Shown: positions 1 to 9,134 of the stretch, piece by piece
Layout of the letters: each line of letters begins with the position of its first letter
Numbering within the stretch: position 1 is the stretch's first letter
Virus record (IMG/VR): IMGVR_UViG_3300008110_000023
Coordinates: 1-64,000 of that record
DNA length: 64,000 nucleotides
DNA from: a virus
Reading direction: 5' to 3' (one strand)
Program-made: the position numbers and the translations under genes
The notes under the pieces: generated by a model
The model's input: only the letters and a program-made list of their open reading frames with translations
Database searches by the model: none
Told to the model about the DNA's origin: nothing

Positions 1-1470
1 CCTTTAGAAATGAAAACAGGTATGGGAACATCTACTACAACAGGTTATTTAAGTCCTGTTTTAACTCATACAACTCTTTATTCTAAATATAGATTAAATG
101 TTACAGCAGGTAGTTCAGTTGGTTTCCCTATTTCTGTTTCACAATTTGAAATGGGAGAGTCTGTGGGTACTATTTATGGTACAGGAACAGGTGGCTCTTT
201 TACAGTACCTTCATCATTAGTAGGAACAAGGAATATTTCATTTTCTGGTGCAGGTATTATGGCTAATACAGCTGCTGCATCAACAGTAATTCAAACTTTT
301 CATAATAATGGTAATATAGTTAATTTTAACAAAACAGGTAGTGGTTATATTGTAGGACCAAATTGGTATTCAACAGCAGCTACTTATTATGCTATTGGAC
401 ATTATGGAACTGCAGGTGGAGTAATTAATTATAATGGAGATTTATGGGGAGGAACAGTTGCTTTGGCTAATCCAGGAGCTGCTTTAGCAGTATGGTCTTC
501 AGCAGGTGCAACTACAGTTACTATAACTGGTAGAATATATGGAGCAAGAGGAGGTACAGGTACAAACACATTATATTTACTAAATTCTGGATCTACTTTA
601 AATGTAACTGGAGATATAGTTCCTAATAATATAATAGCCTCTCCTGCTATTACAAATAATGGTACTAATACTATTAATATAACAGGCAGTTTAATTTCAG
701 ATATAGGTTCTTGTATAAGTTCTGCATCATACACTTGTTATTTAACAATAGTAGGAAATATTGGATATACTAATGCAAGTAGTACAAAAGCTATTACATT
801 AGGAGGTAGTTCTTCTTTAACTGTAACAGGAACTATTACTGCATCACCAAATGAAAATGCAATAGTAACTAGTGGTACAGGCGCAATTAATGTAACTGGT
901 GCAATAACTGGAAATACAAATGGAGCTGGTATAGCAAGTACAGGAACAGGAGCAATAAATGTTCCTACAGGAATAATAACAGCAGGAACAAATGCTTGTG
1001 GAATAACTGCAACAACTTCTTCTTTAGTAACAGTAGGTAATAGTCCAATAAATAATACTAATGGAATAATGGCTGTTTATGCACCAAGAATAAGATTTTA
1101 TACAGCAGCACAAATAGAATGGAAATTTCAAACATCTGATGGTGGTGTTAAAATTTTAAGAAATGCAGATAGTATTATAGGAATGCCTTCTTTTGTAGAT
1201 GTTAAAATTGGGCAAACATATGGACCTAATGATGATATTATAGGAGCATGTGTTATTCCACCTGCAAGTGCTGTAGGAGTTGGAATACCTGTATCAGCTA
1301 TAACTCCTGTGGATACGGCAGTTCCTATTATTGTAGGTACTTTACAATTAACAGGAGAAGATTTACTTAATGCAATCTCTACAAGTAGTAATGATGTTGC
1401 ACAAAGAATTAAAAATTTAGCTACAGTAGAAACTACTGGAGATCAATTAGCAGCTTTTAATAGAATATAA
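1..1470 (+). CDS. Tail-spike / receptor-binding-like protein, 5' truncated by window
   Basis: The reading frame is open from the first base of the window, so the first ATG at 10 is probably internal and the true N terminus lies upstream. About 489 residues are visible. The start of the visible part resembles the end of the discoidin-like domain of the next gene product (shared Y-x-x-YRLNVT and F-x-MxES patterns). The middle is Gly/Thr/Asn/Ser-rich with repeating V-x-G-x-I beta-strand units, as in parallel beta-helix or beta-prism spikes. The C-terminal ~110 residues (around PRIRFYTAAQIEWKFQ and the end, GDQLAAFNRI) match the C terminus of the next protein. The two are therefore paralogues. 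Likely a virion-surface adhesin binding host glycans; function is inferred from architecture and neighbours. Confidence 0.7.
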   Translation, partial: PLEMKTGMGTSTTTGYLSPVLTHTTLYSKYRLNVTAGSSVGFPISVSQFEMGESVGTIYGTGTGGSFTVPSSLVGTRNISFSGAGIMANTAAASTVIQTFHNNGNIVNFNKTGSGYIVGPNWYSTAATYYAIGHYGTAGGVINYNGDLWGGTVALANPGAALAVWSSAGATTVTITGRIYGARGGTGTNTLYLLNSGSTLNVTGDIVPNNIIASPAITNNGTNTINITGSLISDIGSCISSASYTCYLTIVGNIGYTNASSTKAITLGGSSSLTVTGTITASPNENAIVTSGTGAINVTGAITGNTNGAGIASTGTGAINVPTGIITAGTNACGITATTSSLVTVGNSPINNTNGIMAVYAPRIRFYTAAQIEWKFQTSDGGVKILRNADSIIGMPSFVDVKIGQTYGPNDDIIGACVIPPASAVGVGIPVSAITPVDTAVPIIVGTLQLTGEDLLNAISTSSNDVAQRIKNLATVETTGDQLAAFNRI

Positions 1471-1481
1471 AAATATAAAAT

Positions 1482-3230
1482 ATGGCAAATTATTTTGCAA
1501 TAGCAAACGGCAACTGGAGTGCTAACTCTACATGGGATTCTAATATTATTCCAACAAGTGCTGATGTGGTGTATACTAATGGTTATACAGTTACAATTGA
1601 CACTGATGTTGATGTAGACAGATTAATAAATGGAAGTAATGCAGGTCAACTTCCAAATATGTGTGTTCCTGCAATGACAAGTAATACTGCACCAAGCGGT
1701 GTTGCAAGTGCTTCATCAAATAATTCATTAGCATATTTAGCTTTTGATGGAAATCCAAATACATATTATGATGCTGGAGGAAGTACTGTATCTCCTGGAA
1801 CACCATTTACCTTAACTTATCAATTTGCTACACCAAAGATTATTAAAAGATTTAGAATAGTATCTGCTTATAATTCTACTCCAAATGCATTTACTATTCA
1901 AGCAAGTGATGATCCTACATTTGCAACATTTGCAACATTAGTAACTGGTAATATGCCTAATACAGGCTACAATATTTTTATTAGTGCTTCCTTAACTAAT
2001 ACAACAGCATATACCTATTATAGACTTAATGTTACTACATCTCTTCTTAATGTCTCAACACCCAAAGTATATGCTTTTGATATGACAGAAAGTTCAAGTG
2101 TTATTACAAATGGTTCTGGAACATCAGCTAATACATTAATACAAACAGGAGGATATTATAATATTGCTACTTTACCTACATTACCTGCTGAAAGAACAGT
2201 TGTTGTTAGAAATACAGTATCAGGAATAGTAAATCAAAGTTCTCAAGTTGTAATAAATGCTACTGCTCCTACAGGAATTTTAAATATTAATCATTTTACA
2301 AATGGAAATTTAATAGGAGGAGATAATGCTGGTTGGCAACCTTCATATTCATTTATACAATTAACTTCTGCTTTTACAGCAACTTTAAATGTAAGAGGAA
2401 ATATTATTGGACAAACAGCTGGCTGGAGCAATAGAGATAATGCAGGAATTTCAATTGCTGGAAGTTGTACATGTAATTATATAGGAAATATTACAGCTGG
2501 TTATGGAGATATAAATGCTATTGGTAATGTTGGTATTTTATTAACATCAACTGCTACATTAGCAATAGTTAATATTACAGGAAATTTATTAGGACAGCAA
2601 GTTCTTTTAAGTACAAATCCTGGTGGAGCTGCTATATGGAGTAACTCAACTGGTCTTTCAACTATTAATGTTACAGGAAATATAACAGGTTATTTATATC
2701 CTGCTATTCAAGTTGCTAGTACTAGTAATACTAGTGTAAATGTAATTACTGGAACAGTAACAGCTTCAAATACTAATGTTGGATTAAGAAATTTAGGTGG
2801 TGGTACAGTAACATTACTTTCCCCGGTTATGAATAGTAATAATGTTGTAGGAGTTTTATCTCCAAGAATAAAATTTTATCCTACAGGAATATCTCAATGG
2901 AGATTTCAAAATCAAACAGGAGCTAATGTAACTATATATAGCGGTGCTGGTGCTGGAGATGGTTATCCTGCTGAAGACACTGTAAGATATGGATCTCCTA
3001 CTTATGGTCCTACTAACAGTGAATATAATGGAACAATGAGAATTCCTGATGTAACCAATGTTAATAAAGGAGTAGAATATGGTTATGGTTTAGTAGGTAC
3101 TGGACAATTAACAGCAGAAGCATTTTTAGATGCTATAAGTACTTCTACAAACCCTATGGCTATTAGACTTAAAAATCTATCTACTACTCAAACAATGGGA
3201 GATCAATTATCTGGATTTAGCAATGCTTAA
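1482..3230 (+). CDS. Tail-spike-like protein with discoidin (F5/8C-like) domain
   Basis: 582 aa. Residues about 65-205 resemble a discoidin / F5/8 type C carbohydrate-binding fold: AFDGNPNTYYDA, then LTYQFATPKIIKRFRI and a TYYRLNVT strand. Then comes a long repetitive Thr/Asn/Gly-rich beta region with V-x-G-N-I units and a C-terminal ~110-residue domain shared with the upstream gene product (PRIKFYPTGISQWRFQ; end GDQLSGFSNA). Starts 11 bases after the previous stop in an A-rich leader. Known discoidin domains bind sugars or cell surfaces, so host-surface binding is a reasonable inference. No catalytic motif for a depolymerase was recognised. Confidence 0.7.
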   Translation: MANYFAIANGNWSANSTWDSNIIPTSADVVYTNGYTVTIDTDVDVDRLINGSNAGQLPNMCVPAMTSNTAPSGVASASSNNSLAYLAFDGNPNTYYDAGGSTVSPGTPFTLTYQFATPKIIKRFRIVSAYNSTPNAFTIQASDDPTFATFATLVTGNMPNTGYNIFISASLTNTTAYTYYRLNVTTSLLNVSTPKVYAFDMTESSSVITNGSGTSANTLIQTGGYYNIATLPTLPAERTVVVRNTVSGIVNQSSQVVINATAPTGILNINHFTNGNLIGGDNAGWQPSYSFIQLTSAFTATLNVRGNIIGQTAGWSNRDNAGISIAGSCTCNYIGNITAGYGDINAIGNVGILLTSTATLAIVNITGNLLGQQVLLSTNPGGAAIWSNSTGLSTINVTGNITGYLYPAIQVASTSNTSVNVITGTVTASNTNVGLRNLGGGTVTLLSPVMNSNNVVGVLSPRIKFYPTGISQWRFQNQTGANVTIYSGAGAGDGYPAEDTVRYGSPTYGPTNSEYNGTMRIPDVTNVNKGVEYGYGLVGTGQLTAEAFLDAISTSTNPMAIRLKNLSTTQTMGDQLSGFSNA

Positions 3231-3243
3231 TAAAATATAACTA

Positions 3244-5493
3244 ATGAGTTCTATAATAAGAAAAAAGTTATTTTCACAAAATGCAGGTACTGGTGGGGGT
3301 GGTTTTACTCCCACTACTCAAATTATTAGATATAATGTACTTAATTATTCTGCATTATCTACGCTAACTCCTAATACAGGTGAGTTTGCTTATGTACAAA
3401 ATGAACAAGGTACTAAATGGTTACCTGGAACTATAGGTGGAACTTACTATGCATCTGGTTTATATTACTACACAGGAACTACTTGGATAAATGACTTAAC
3501 TAGTATTGCTGCACAATTAGCTTTAAATGATACTGCAATATTAGATTTACAAACAAATAAAGTACCTTATACTGGAGCTACTACAGATCTTAACTTAGGT
3601 ACTTATAATTTAACAGCAGATCATATATCTTTAAATACAAATCCATCTGGTGCAGGTTTTGTTGAAGGTACTATGCAATGGAACAACACTGATGGTACTT
3701 CAGAGACTCTATTAAAAGGAGGATCAGTTATATTAAAAAATGGTGTAGACTTAGTTGCTAGAGTAGTTAATAAAGTAGTACCAAATACAGTTCTTACTAA
3801 AGCTCAATATCAAGTTGTTAAAGTTAGTGGAGCACAAGGTCAAAGACTTGCTATAGATTTAGCTCAAGGTGATGTTGATAATAATAGTGCGGATACTCTT
3901 GGTGTAGTTATTGAAACAATTACTACTAATCAAGAGGGTTTTATAATGACAGTTGGTCAATTAGAAGATGTTAATACATCAGGTTCTTTGCAAGGTGAAA
4001 CCTGGGCAGATGGTGATGTATTATATCTTTCTCCCACAGTTAGAGGGGCTATTACTAAAGTAAAACCAACTGGATTAACAGGACATATAGTAGTTATAGG
4101 TTATGTAGAATATGCACATCCTACTCAAGGTAAGATCTATGTAAAAATAATGAACGGTTGGGAACTTGATGAACTCCATAATGTTTATATAGATAATGGT
4201 ACTTTAGCAAATAATAACATACTAACTTACAACAGTGCAGACTCTCTTTGGAAAAATAAAACAGTTGCTACAGCTTTAGGTTATACTCCAGTAGGAGGTA
4301 GTGGTACTACTAATTATATTAGTAAATTTACTGCTTCTGGTACTATAGGTAATTCACTTATACAAGATGATAATGTTGGTATAGGAATTAACTCTGCTCC
4401 TAATTCTGGTTCTACTTTATATTCATTAACTGCAGTAGGACAATCTATTTCTGGTCATTTTATATCTACTGATACTAGTGGAAATTCTTATGGTACATAT
4501 GCATCTACAGTAGGTGCTAATAGTAATGTTAATGTTGGTACTTATGGAAGTGCAACTAACTCTACTTTAATGAATATAGGAGGTATGGGAGTTGCAATGT
4601 CTCCAACAGTTGGTGTTAATATTGGAGGTTCTTTTACCGCAACAAATGGAGCTAGTAACTATGCACTTAGATTAACAGATGGAACACAGGCAATAGGGAA
4701 ATACCTTAAATGTGTAGGCGCTAATGGAGAAGCCAATTGGGATACTTACTCTCCTTTTATACCAGAATTAAAACCACAAGAAATATATAGAGGTGTTATT
4801 ATTAATAATAATAGTACATCTATTGTTTCTGACGGAGGTATTACAGCTTTTCCTACAGGATCTACATTAGCACAATCAGTAGCTTCTACTAATTTTTCAA
4901 CTAAACAAATTAGATTAAGATATTATAATACTACTGTTTCTGCTGGAAGATATACTGGGCTAAGAGGAAGTGCATTACTTTGGTTTATACATGGTGGATT
5001 TAGATATATTTGTGATTTTAATATTTCAGATACAGCTTATTCTGCAGGATGTCAACAATTTTATGGATTAGCTTCTCAAACAGCAGATTTAAATTATGGA
5101 GGTGCTGGTGGTATATTAGTTAGTACTTTAATTAATATAATAGGAATAGGTTCTGAAACTGGAGATACTAACTTACAAGTTTTTCATAATGACGCTACTG
5201 GAACAGCAACAAAAATAGATTTAGGAGTAGATTTTCCAGCTAATAGAACTGCTGGTGCAATATCTACAACAGTTTATTCTGTTACATTATATAATGCTCC
5301 TACATCTACTGATGTATTATATAGAGTTGTTAACAATGAAACAGGTGCTATAGCTGAAGGAACTGTATCTACAAATTTACCAGCTACTTCATTAGGATTA
5401 AACTTTTTTGCAAGTAGATGCATGTCTGTTACTTCAGTTACTGGTACAGGACAATTTGATTTGTCTAAATTAGGGGTTTTCTCTTTATTATAA
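3244..5493 (+). CDS. Tail fibre protein
   Basis: 749 aa. The N-terminal ~70 residues would attach to the tail. Residues about 110-125 carry PYTGATTDLNLGTYNL, a unit seen in tail fibres of many Bacteroidota phages. A globular domain follows at about 170-310 (K-x-VPNTVLTKAQYQVVKV, then DGDVLYLSP and GHIVVIGYVEYAHPTQGKIYVK). The middle is a Gly/Ser/Thr-rich shaft and the last ~220 residues are beta-rich and may bind the receptor. It lies 13 bases after the discoidin-like spike and ends the adsorption cluster. No chaperone or peptidase domain was seen at the C terminus. Confidence 0.75.
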   Translation: MSSIIRKKLFSQNAGTGGGGFTPTTQIIRYNVLNYSALSTLTPNTGEFAYVQNEQGTKWLPGTIGGTYYASGLYYYTGTTWINDLTSIAAQLALNDTAILDLQTNKVPYTGATTDLNLGTYNLTADHISLNTNPSGAGFVEGTMQWNNTDGTSETLLKGGSVILKNGVDLVARVVNKVVPNTVLTKAQYQVVKVSGAQGQRLAIDLAQGDVDNNSADTLGVVIETITTNQEGFIMTVGQLEDVNTSGSLQGETWADGDVLYLSPTVRGAITKVKPTGLTGHIVVIGYVEYAHPTQGKIYVKIMNGWELDELHNVYIDNGTLANNNILTYNSADSLWKNKTVATALGYTPVGGSGTTNYISKFTASGTIGNSLIQDDNVGIGINSAPNSGSTLYSLTAVGQSISGHFISTDTSGNSYGTYASTVGANSNVNVGTYGSATNSTLMNIGGMGVAMSPTVGVNIGGSFTATNGASNYALRLTDGTQAIGKYLKCVGANGEANWDTYSPFIPELKPQEIYRGVIINNNSTSIVSDGGITAFPTGSTLAQSVASTNFSTKQIRLRYYNTTVSAGRYTGLRGSALLWFIHGGFRYICDFNISDTAYSAGCQQFYGLASQTADLNYGGAGGILVSTLINIIGIGSETGDTNLQVFHNDATGTATKIDLGVDFPANRTAGAISTTVYSVTLYNAPTSTDVLYRVVNNETGAIAEGTVSTNLPATSLGLNFFASRCMSVTSVTGTGQFDLSKLGVFSLL

Positions 5494-5496
5494 TTT

Positions 5497-5739
5497 ATGG
5501 AAAAGTTTACATTAATAGCAACAAAAATATTACTTGATGATTTTGAAATTCAAGTTAATTTGAAACCTTCAAGTGAGATTATTAAAAATTATATAGCAAC
5601 TGGTAGGTCTTATTTACATACAGAAGCTACAGATATTGCTATAAATGATTTTATTTTAGAGATGACTCCTTTACTATTTAATGATTTTCAGAATGCAGAA
5701 AATATACCTATAGAAATAAGACAACAGTTTGAATTATAA
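5497..5739 (+). CDS. Small hypothetical protein after tail fibre
   Basis: 80 aa, starting 3 bases after the tail-fibre stop, so probably co-translated with it. The sequence is mixed alpha/beta, soluble, without cysteines, membrane segments or known motifs. It is the last gene before the promoter at 5744-5775. Tail-fibre assembly chaperones often sit here, but nothing in the sequence shows that function. Confidence 0.6.
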   Translation: MEKFTLIATKILLDDFEIQVNLKPSSEIIKNYIATGRSYLHTEATDIAINDFILEMTPLLFNDFQNAENIPIEIRQQFEL

Positions 5740-5743
5740 CCCT

Positions 5744-5775
5744 ATTGTTTAATTAAAATATATATAGTATATTTG
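5744..5775 (+). promoter_or_regulatory. Bacteroidota-type promoter for the lysis cassette
   Basis: ATTG at 5744-5747, then exactly 20 bases, then TATATTTG at 5768-5775. This matches the Bacteroides sigma consensus TTTG-N19-21-TAnnTTTG with one mismatch in the upstream box. Predicted transcription start is about 5780, some 30 bases before the ATG at 5813. The element fills the only real gap in this part of the late operon. Confidence 0.75.
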
Positions 5776-5812
5776 TACTATTTACCTTACTCAAAATAAA
5801 TAACATAACAAA

Positions 5813-5998
5813 ATGAAGAAAGTTACATTAGTATTAAATGAGCAGGAAGCAGACACCTTAGTAAAATTATTAGACATTACTCTTAAATCATCAGGATATG
5901 CAGCTAAAGATGCTGTATATTTTATTGATAAGATTATTGCAGATTTTAATAAGAAGGAAGAAGTTATAGAAGAAGTTGAACATATTAATGGACTTTAA
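5813..5998 (+). CDS. Small acidic hypothetical protein
   Basis: 61 aa, first gene after the promoter at 5744-5775. Residues about 8-50 form predicted amphipathic helices (LNEQEADTLVKLLDITLKSS) and the C terminus is Glu-rich. No membrane segment or recognised domain. It leads the lysis cassette, where small regulators or holin modulators are sometimes found, but the function is unknown. Confidence 0.65.
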   Translation: MKKVTLVLNEQEADTLVKLLDITLKSSGYAAKDAVYFIDKIIADFNKKEEVIEEVEHINGL

Positions 5999-6017
5999 TC
6001 TATAATCTTTATACTTA

Positions 6018-6239
6018 ATGGATCCAATGCAAGAACAACTTAATAACATAGAACACAAAGTAAATCAAATTTGTGATGCTTTACTAGGTACTGATTTTAC
6101 TAATCATCAAGGACTTATAGATAAAGTAGAGAAGCATAATAAGTATATTGAAAGTGATAAAAAATTCAAATGGACTATTGCTGGGATTCTTATGGTATTA
6201 GCATTAGTTAGAGAAAAAATATTATCTTTAATATTCTAA
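6018..6239 (+). CDS. Small C-tail-anchored membrane protein, holin-like candidate
   Basis: 73 aa. The N-terminal ~50 residues are soluble and partly coiled-coil (EQLNNIEHKVNQICDALLG). One hydrophobic helix at about 52-72 (WTIAGILMVLALV) is followed by REKILSLIF. The layout is like XhlA/haemolysin-type small phage lysis proteins. Its TAA overlaps the ATG of the lysozyme gene (TAATG at 6237-6241), so the two are translationally coupled. Holin or holin-accessory role is inferred from position and topology. Confidence 0.6.
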   Translation: MDPMQEQLNNIEHKVNQICDALLGTDFTNHQGLIDKVEKHNKYIESDKKFKWTIAGILMVLALVREKILSLIF

Positions 6240-6736
6240 TGAAAACTGGACCACTAGGAATACAACTTATTAAGGTTTATGAAAGCCTGCATGATAATAA
6301 TCTAAAAAAGATTGGATTACAACCTAAAATGTGCCCTGCTGGTATCTGGACATCTGGATATGGCAGGGCTATTATAGATCCAAGAACAGGTAAATTCTTA
6401 AAAGGAATTGCAAATAAAGAATATGCAGAAGCTAACTTTACAGTTGCTGATGAAAAGACTGCAATGAATAATTTACTAGAAGATCTAGTAAAATATGAAA
6501 ATATAGTAAAGTCTAAAATAAAAATACAATTAACACAAAACCAATTTGATGCTTTAGTATCTCACACTTATAACACTGGTGGTTCAGATACATTATTTAA
6601 ATTAATAAATGATAAAGCAACTGATCAAGTAATATACAATTGGTTTACTACTAAATACACTACAGCTAATGGAGTAGTACTAAGAGGTTTAGTTAGTAGA
6701 AGAAAGTCTGAAGCAGACTTATACTTTAAAAAATAA
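6239..6736 (+). CDS. GH24-type endolysin (phage lysozyme)
   Basis: 165 aa. Hydrolyses the MurNAc-GlcNAc bond of peptidoglycan at lysis. The GH24 signature is visible: E15 in KVYES, then CPAGIWTSGYG with C32 and T38 at the Asp/Cys and Thr positions of the E-x8-D/C-x5-T triad, and the QNQFDALVSHTYNTG helix with GLVSRRKSEADLY at the end. The Glu-to-Cys spacing is 16 rather than 8 residues, so the catalytic hairpin carries an insertion. No signal peptide or SAR anchor is present, so release should depend on a holin. Start is fixed by the TAATG overlap with the preceding gene. Confidence 0.9.
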   Translation: MKTGPLGIQLIKVYESLHDNNLKKIGLQPKMCPAGIWTSGYGRAIIDPRTGKFLKGIANKEYAEANFTVADEKTAMNNLLEDLVKYENIVKSKIKIQLTQNQFDALVSHTYNTGGSDTLFKLINDKATDQVIYNWFTTKYTTANGVVLRGLVSRRKSEADLYFKK

Positions 6737-6740
6737 ACAT

Positions 6741-6986
6741 ATGAATTTAGTACAATTAATAAGACAGGTAACTAATGATACCATGAAGAAAGAAGGTAAA
6801 TGGAGTAGAACTTCACTTACTATGTTTTCTTCTTTTTGGATTGGAGTATTATACTCAGGTTATGGTATATATAAATATGGATTTGATCCTATTGTATTTG
6901 CAACTTATATGGCAGTTGCTACAGGTCTTAAAGTGATAGATGTAATAGATAAACATAAAAATAATACACCAAATGACCAAGTTTAA
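6741..6986 (+). CDS. Two-helix membrane protein, holin candidate
   Basis: 81 aa with two hydrophobic stretches, about residues 26-45 (LTMFSSFWIGVLYSGYGIY) and 50-66 (PIVFATYMAVATGL), a basic N terminus (MKKEGKWSR) and a polar C tail. Size, topology and position next to the lysozyme fit a small phage holin. It overlaps the next gene by 14 bases. Whether this or the 73-aa protein is the actual holin cannot be told from sequence. Confidence 0.6.
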   Translation: MNLVQLIRQVTNDTMKKEGKWSRTSLTMFSSFWIGVLYSGYGIYKYGFDPIVFATYMAVATGLKVIDVIDKHKNNTPNDQV

Positions 6987-7545
6987 AGCAGTGATGAGTA
7001 TTATAGGTATTACTTTTATAATAAGTATGTTTGCTAATATGTGCAATAAACCTATAGAACAAGAAGGGCCAGGAAGAATAGATACTGTAGTAGAATATAA
7101 AACACACATAGATACTGTATTCTTTGATAGAACTGTTACTAAAACTGTAGCTAAAATTATTAATACTAGAGACACTATTTACTTAGATAGTATTACACAG
7201 ACACCACATAGATTTAATGTTGTAGACACCCATATATGTGACTCTCTTATTGAGGGTACTATATCTACTGTAATGGATGGTACTATAGTAGCACAAGAAT
7301 TTACATATAAAGCATTGTTTCCTAAGTATATTATTAAATCAGATTCAGTAATTACTACTATATCTACAGAAGCTAAACTAAGAAATAGTTTGTATTTAGG
7401 TATGATGTTAGGTGGTAATAAAAAACAAATGGAATTAGGACCTACAATAGTATTAACTACAAAGAAACATTTATTAGTAGGATATAATTACGGTATAATA
7501 AACCGTACACATAATGTAAGTATAGGATATAAACTTTTTAAATAA
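6973..7545 (+). CDS. Membrane-anchored envelope protein, spanin-like candidate
   Basis: 190 aa. An N-terminal hydrophobic anchor (residues about 6-24, VMSIIGITFIISMFANMC) precedes a periplasmic region with repeated IDTV/RDTIYLDS beta motifs and a C-terminal ~60 residues of alternating beta strands (LYLGMMLGG, GPTIVLTTKKHLLVGYNYGI, VSIGYKLFK) resembling an outer-membrane beta-hairpin. Similar proteins follow lysozymes in many Bacteroidota phages. A spanin-like role linking the two membranes is inferred. No lipobox of standard form was found. Confidence 0.6.
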   Translation: MTKFKAVMSIIGITFIISMFANMCNKPIEQEGPGRIDTVVEYKTHIDTVFFDRTVTKTVAKIINTRDTIYLDSITQTPHRFNVVDTHICDSLIEGTISTVMDGTIVAQEFTYKALFPKYIIKSDSVITTISTEAKLRNSLYLGMMLGGNKKQMELGPTIVLTTKKHLLVGYNYGIINRTHNVSIGYKLFK

Positions 7546-7551
7546 AATAAT

Positions 7552-7851
7552 ATGCACGGAGAAGATAAAGAAAGATATAGTATATCTAAAGAAGAAAATG
7601 GTAATACTAAGAAAGTAACTGTTAAAGAAATTGAAAATGGTTACTTAGTTTGTATTACAGAATGTGGATACAAAGGAGAGGGAGATAAAAAAGAATGGTA
7701 TTCTGAAGAAAAAGAATTCTACTCTAAAACTAATCCTTTAATGGAAGGTAAAGAAGAAGAGAAAGAAGAAGAAAAAGCAGAATCTGTACTTTCTAAATTA
7801 CCAGATTTCATGAATTCTTTAGCATCTAGCTTAGGTAAACTTAATATATAA
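7552..7851 (+). CDS. Charged hypothetical virion-block protein
   Basis: 99 aa. The N-terminal half looks beta-rich (RYSISKEENGNTKKVTVKEI and ENGYLVCITE). Residues about 63-82 are a Glu/Lys-rich linker, followed by a short helix (LSKLPDFMNSLASSL). Comparable small proteins with the SI-x-K-x-ENG pattern and an acidic linker occur beside structural genes in Bacteroidota phages. Function unknown. Confidence 0.6.
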   Translation: MHGEDKERYSISKEENGNTKKVTVKEIENGYLVCITECGYKGEGDKKEWYSEEKEFYSKTNPLMEGKEEEKEEEKAESVLSKLPDFMNSLASSLGKLNI

Positions 7852-7859
7852 TAATTACA

Positions 7860-8567
7860 ATGGGTATTACTCTTAATGAAATAGCATATGACTTACTTAA
7901 TCTTATTAGAGCAGGACGTTCTGTAACTGGTGAGACTATAAGTATAGATCAAATTAAATTTTGGGTTGTTAATACAAGAGCCCAGTTAATAAGAAATGAA
8001 GCTAATAAACAAAGAACTATAGATCCTGAATTAATACAGGATTTAGGTTGTTTAGAAGTAGAAGCAGTTGATGCTGCATTATGTTGTAATGTATCTGTAG
8101 ATTGTAATGTAGTTAGAACTAAAAAGAAAATACCTGGCTTTATTGAAATAAATCAAAAGCCTCTTATTACTAGAGTAGGTCCTATTAATAGAACTCTGCC
8201 ACAGTATGATTTTATTCCTATTGAAAGATTGCCTTTTGAGTTTCAAAATAAGTTTACAAAAAATCAAATAAAATCTTATATTCACGGAGATTATATTTAT
8301 CTTGCAGGCCATAAAGATAACCAAGATTTATTTGGATTAGCTTATGTAAATGTAGCAGGAGTATTTGAAGATCCAAGGTCTATTGCAGATTTTGAATGTG
8401 ATAATGAAGCTTGTTATTCAGATGATGGAAGTTTTAAAATAAAAAGATGGATGATTGAATTAATGAAAGCTCAAATATTACAATTAGACCTACAAACTAT
8501 TGCTGGATCTATGACAGATAAAACTTCAGATTCTAAACTGGGTCTTCAAAACCAATCACAACCATAA
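7860..8567 (+). CDS. Putative tail ring / connector protein
   Basis: 235 aa, soluble, no membrane segments. Starts 8 bases after the previous gene. An N-terminal helical region (LNEIAYDLLNLIRAG, then IKFWVVNTRAQLIRNEANKQ) is followed by a Cys-containing beta region and a C-terminal helix (IKRWMIELMKAQILQLDLQT). Order and size match the small ring proteins that stack below the portal in the crAss-like virion, lying just upstream of the muzzle gene. Assignment rests on gene order and overall character, not on a catalytic motif. Confidence 0.6.
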   Translation: MGITLNEIAYDLLNLIRAGRSVTGETISIDQIKFWVVNTRAQLIRNEANKQRTIDPELIQDLGCLEVEAVDAALCCNVSVDCNVVRTKKKIPGFIEINQKPLITRVGPINRTLPQYDFIPIERLPFEFQNKFTKNQIKSYIHGDYIYLAGHKDNQDLFGLAYVNVAGVFEDPRSIADFECDNEACYSDDGSFKIKRWMIELMKAQILQLDLQTIAGSMTDKTSDSKLGLQNQSQP

Positions 8568-8570
8568 TAA

Positions 8571-9119
8571 ATGAAAAGAGGGGAAGGAAAAATAAAATCT
8601 GATTATACATTAAAAGATGCCTACAAAGTTTTCTGTTCTAAATTAGTTAAGTCAGAAAACTTAGATGGCTCTTTCACTGATATAAAAACTAAGTACAATT
8701 TAAACAAGACTTTATATAATCAAATATGTAAAGACTTTAATAACTTAGTAGTTACAGAGATTATTGAGAAGGCATATGAATTTAAAATACCTGCTAGATT
8801 AGGTACCTTTAGAGTTAGAGTAAGAAAAGAAAAACTTAAACTAACACCAGAAGGTAAAATAGATACAAGAAAACTGGTAGTAGACTGGAAGAGAACTAAA
8901 GAAGTTTGGAATGAAAGTCCTGAACTAAGAGAAAAAAAGAAAGTTGTTTTTGTAGAAAACAGTCACTCAGATAATTATAGAGCTTGGTGGTATTGGAGTA
9001 AGAACTATTGTAATGTACCAAACAAAACTGTATATCAGTTTATACCATCAAGAACTAATAAAAGGACTCTAGCAGCAGCTATTAAAAGAGAAGAAAATAA
9101 GCCAATATACCATTTATAA
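8571..9119 (+). CDS. Conserved crAss-like structural protein, ring candidate
   Basis: 182 aa, basic. Contains YNLNKTLYNQICKDFN and IPARLGTFRVRVRKEK, then a Trp/Tyr-rich segment (RAWWYWSKNYCNVPNKT). Starts 3 bases after the preceding ring-like gene and is followed by another. The basic, aromatic character suggests contact with DNA or neighbouring ring subunits, but the exact role is not visible. Confidence 0.55.
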   Translation: MKRGEGKIKSDYTLKDAYKVFCSKLVKSENLDGSFTDIKTKYNLNKTLYNQICKDFNNLVVTEIIEKAYEFKIPARLGTFRVRVRKEKLKLTPEGKIDTRKLVVDWKRTKEVWNESPELREKKKVVFVENSHSDNYRAWWYWSKNYCNVPNKTVYQFIPSRTNKRTLAAAIKREENKPIYHL

Positions 9120-9134
9120 TTAACCCCACATATA

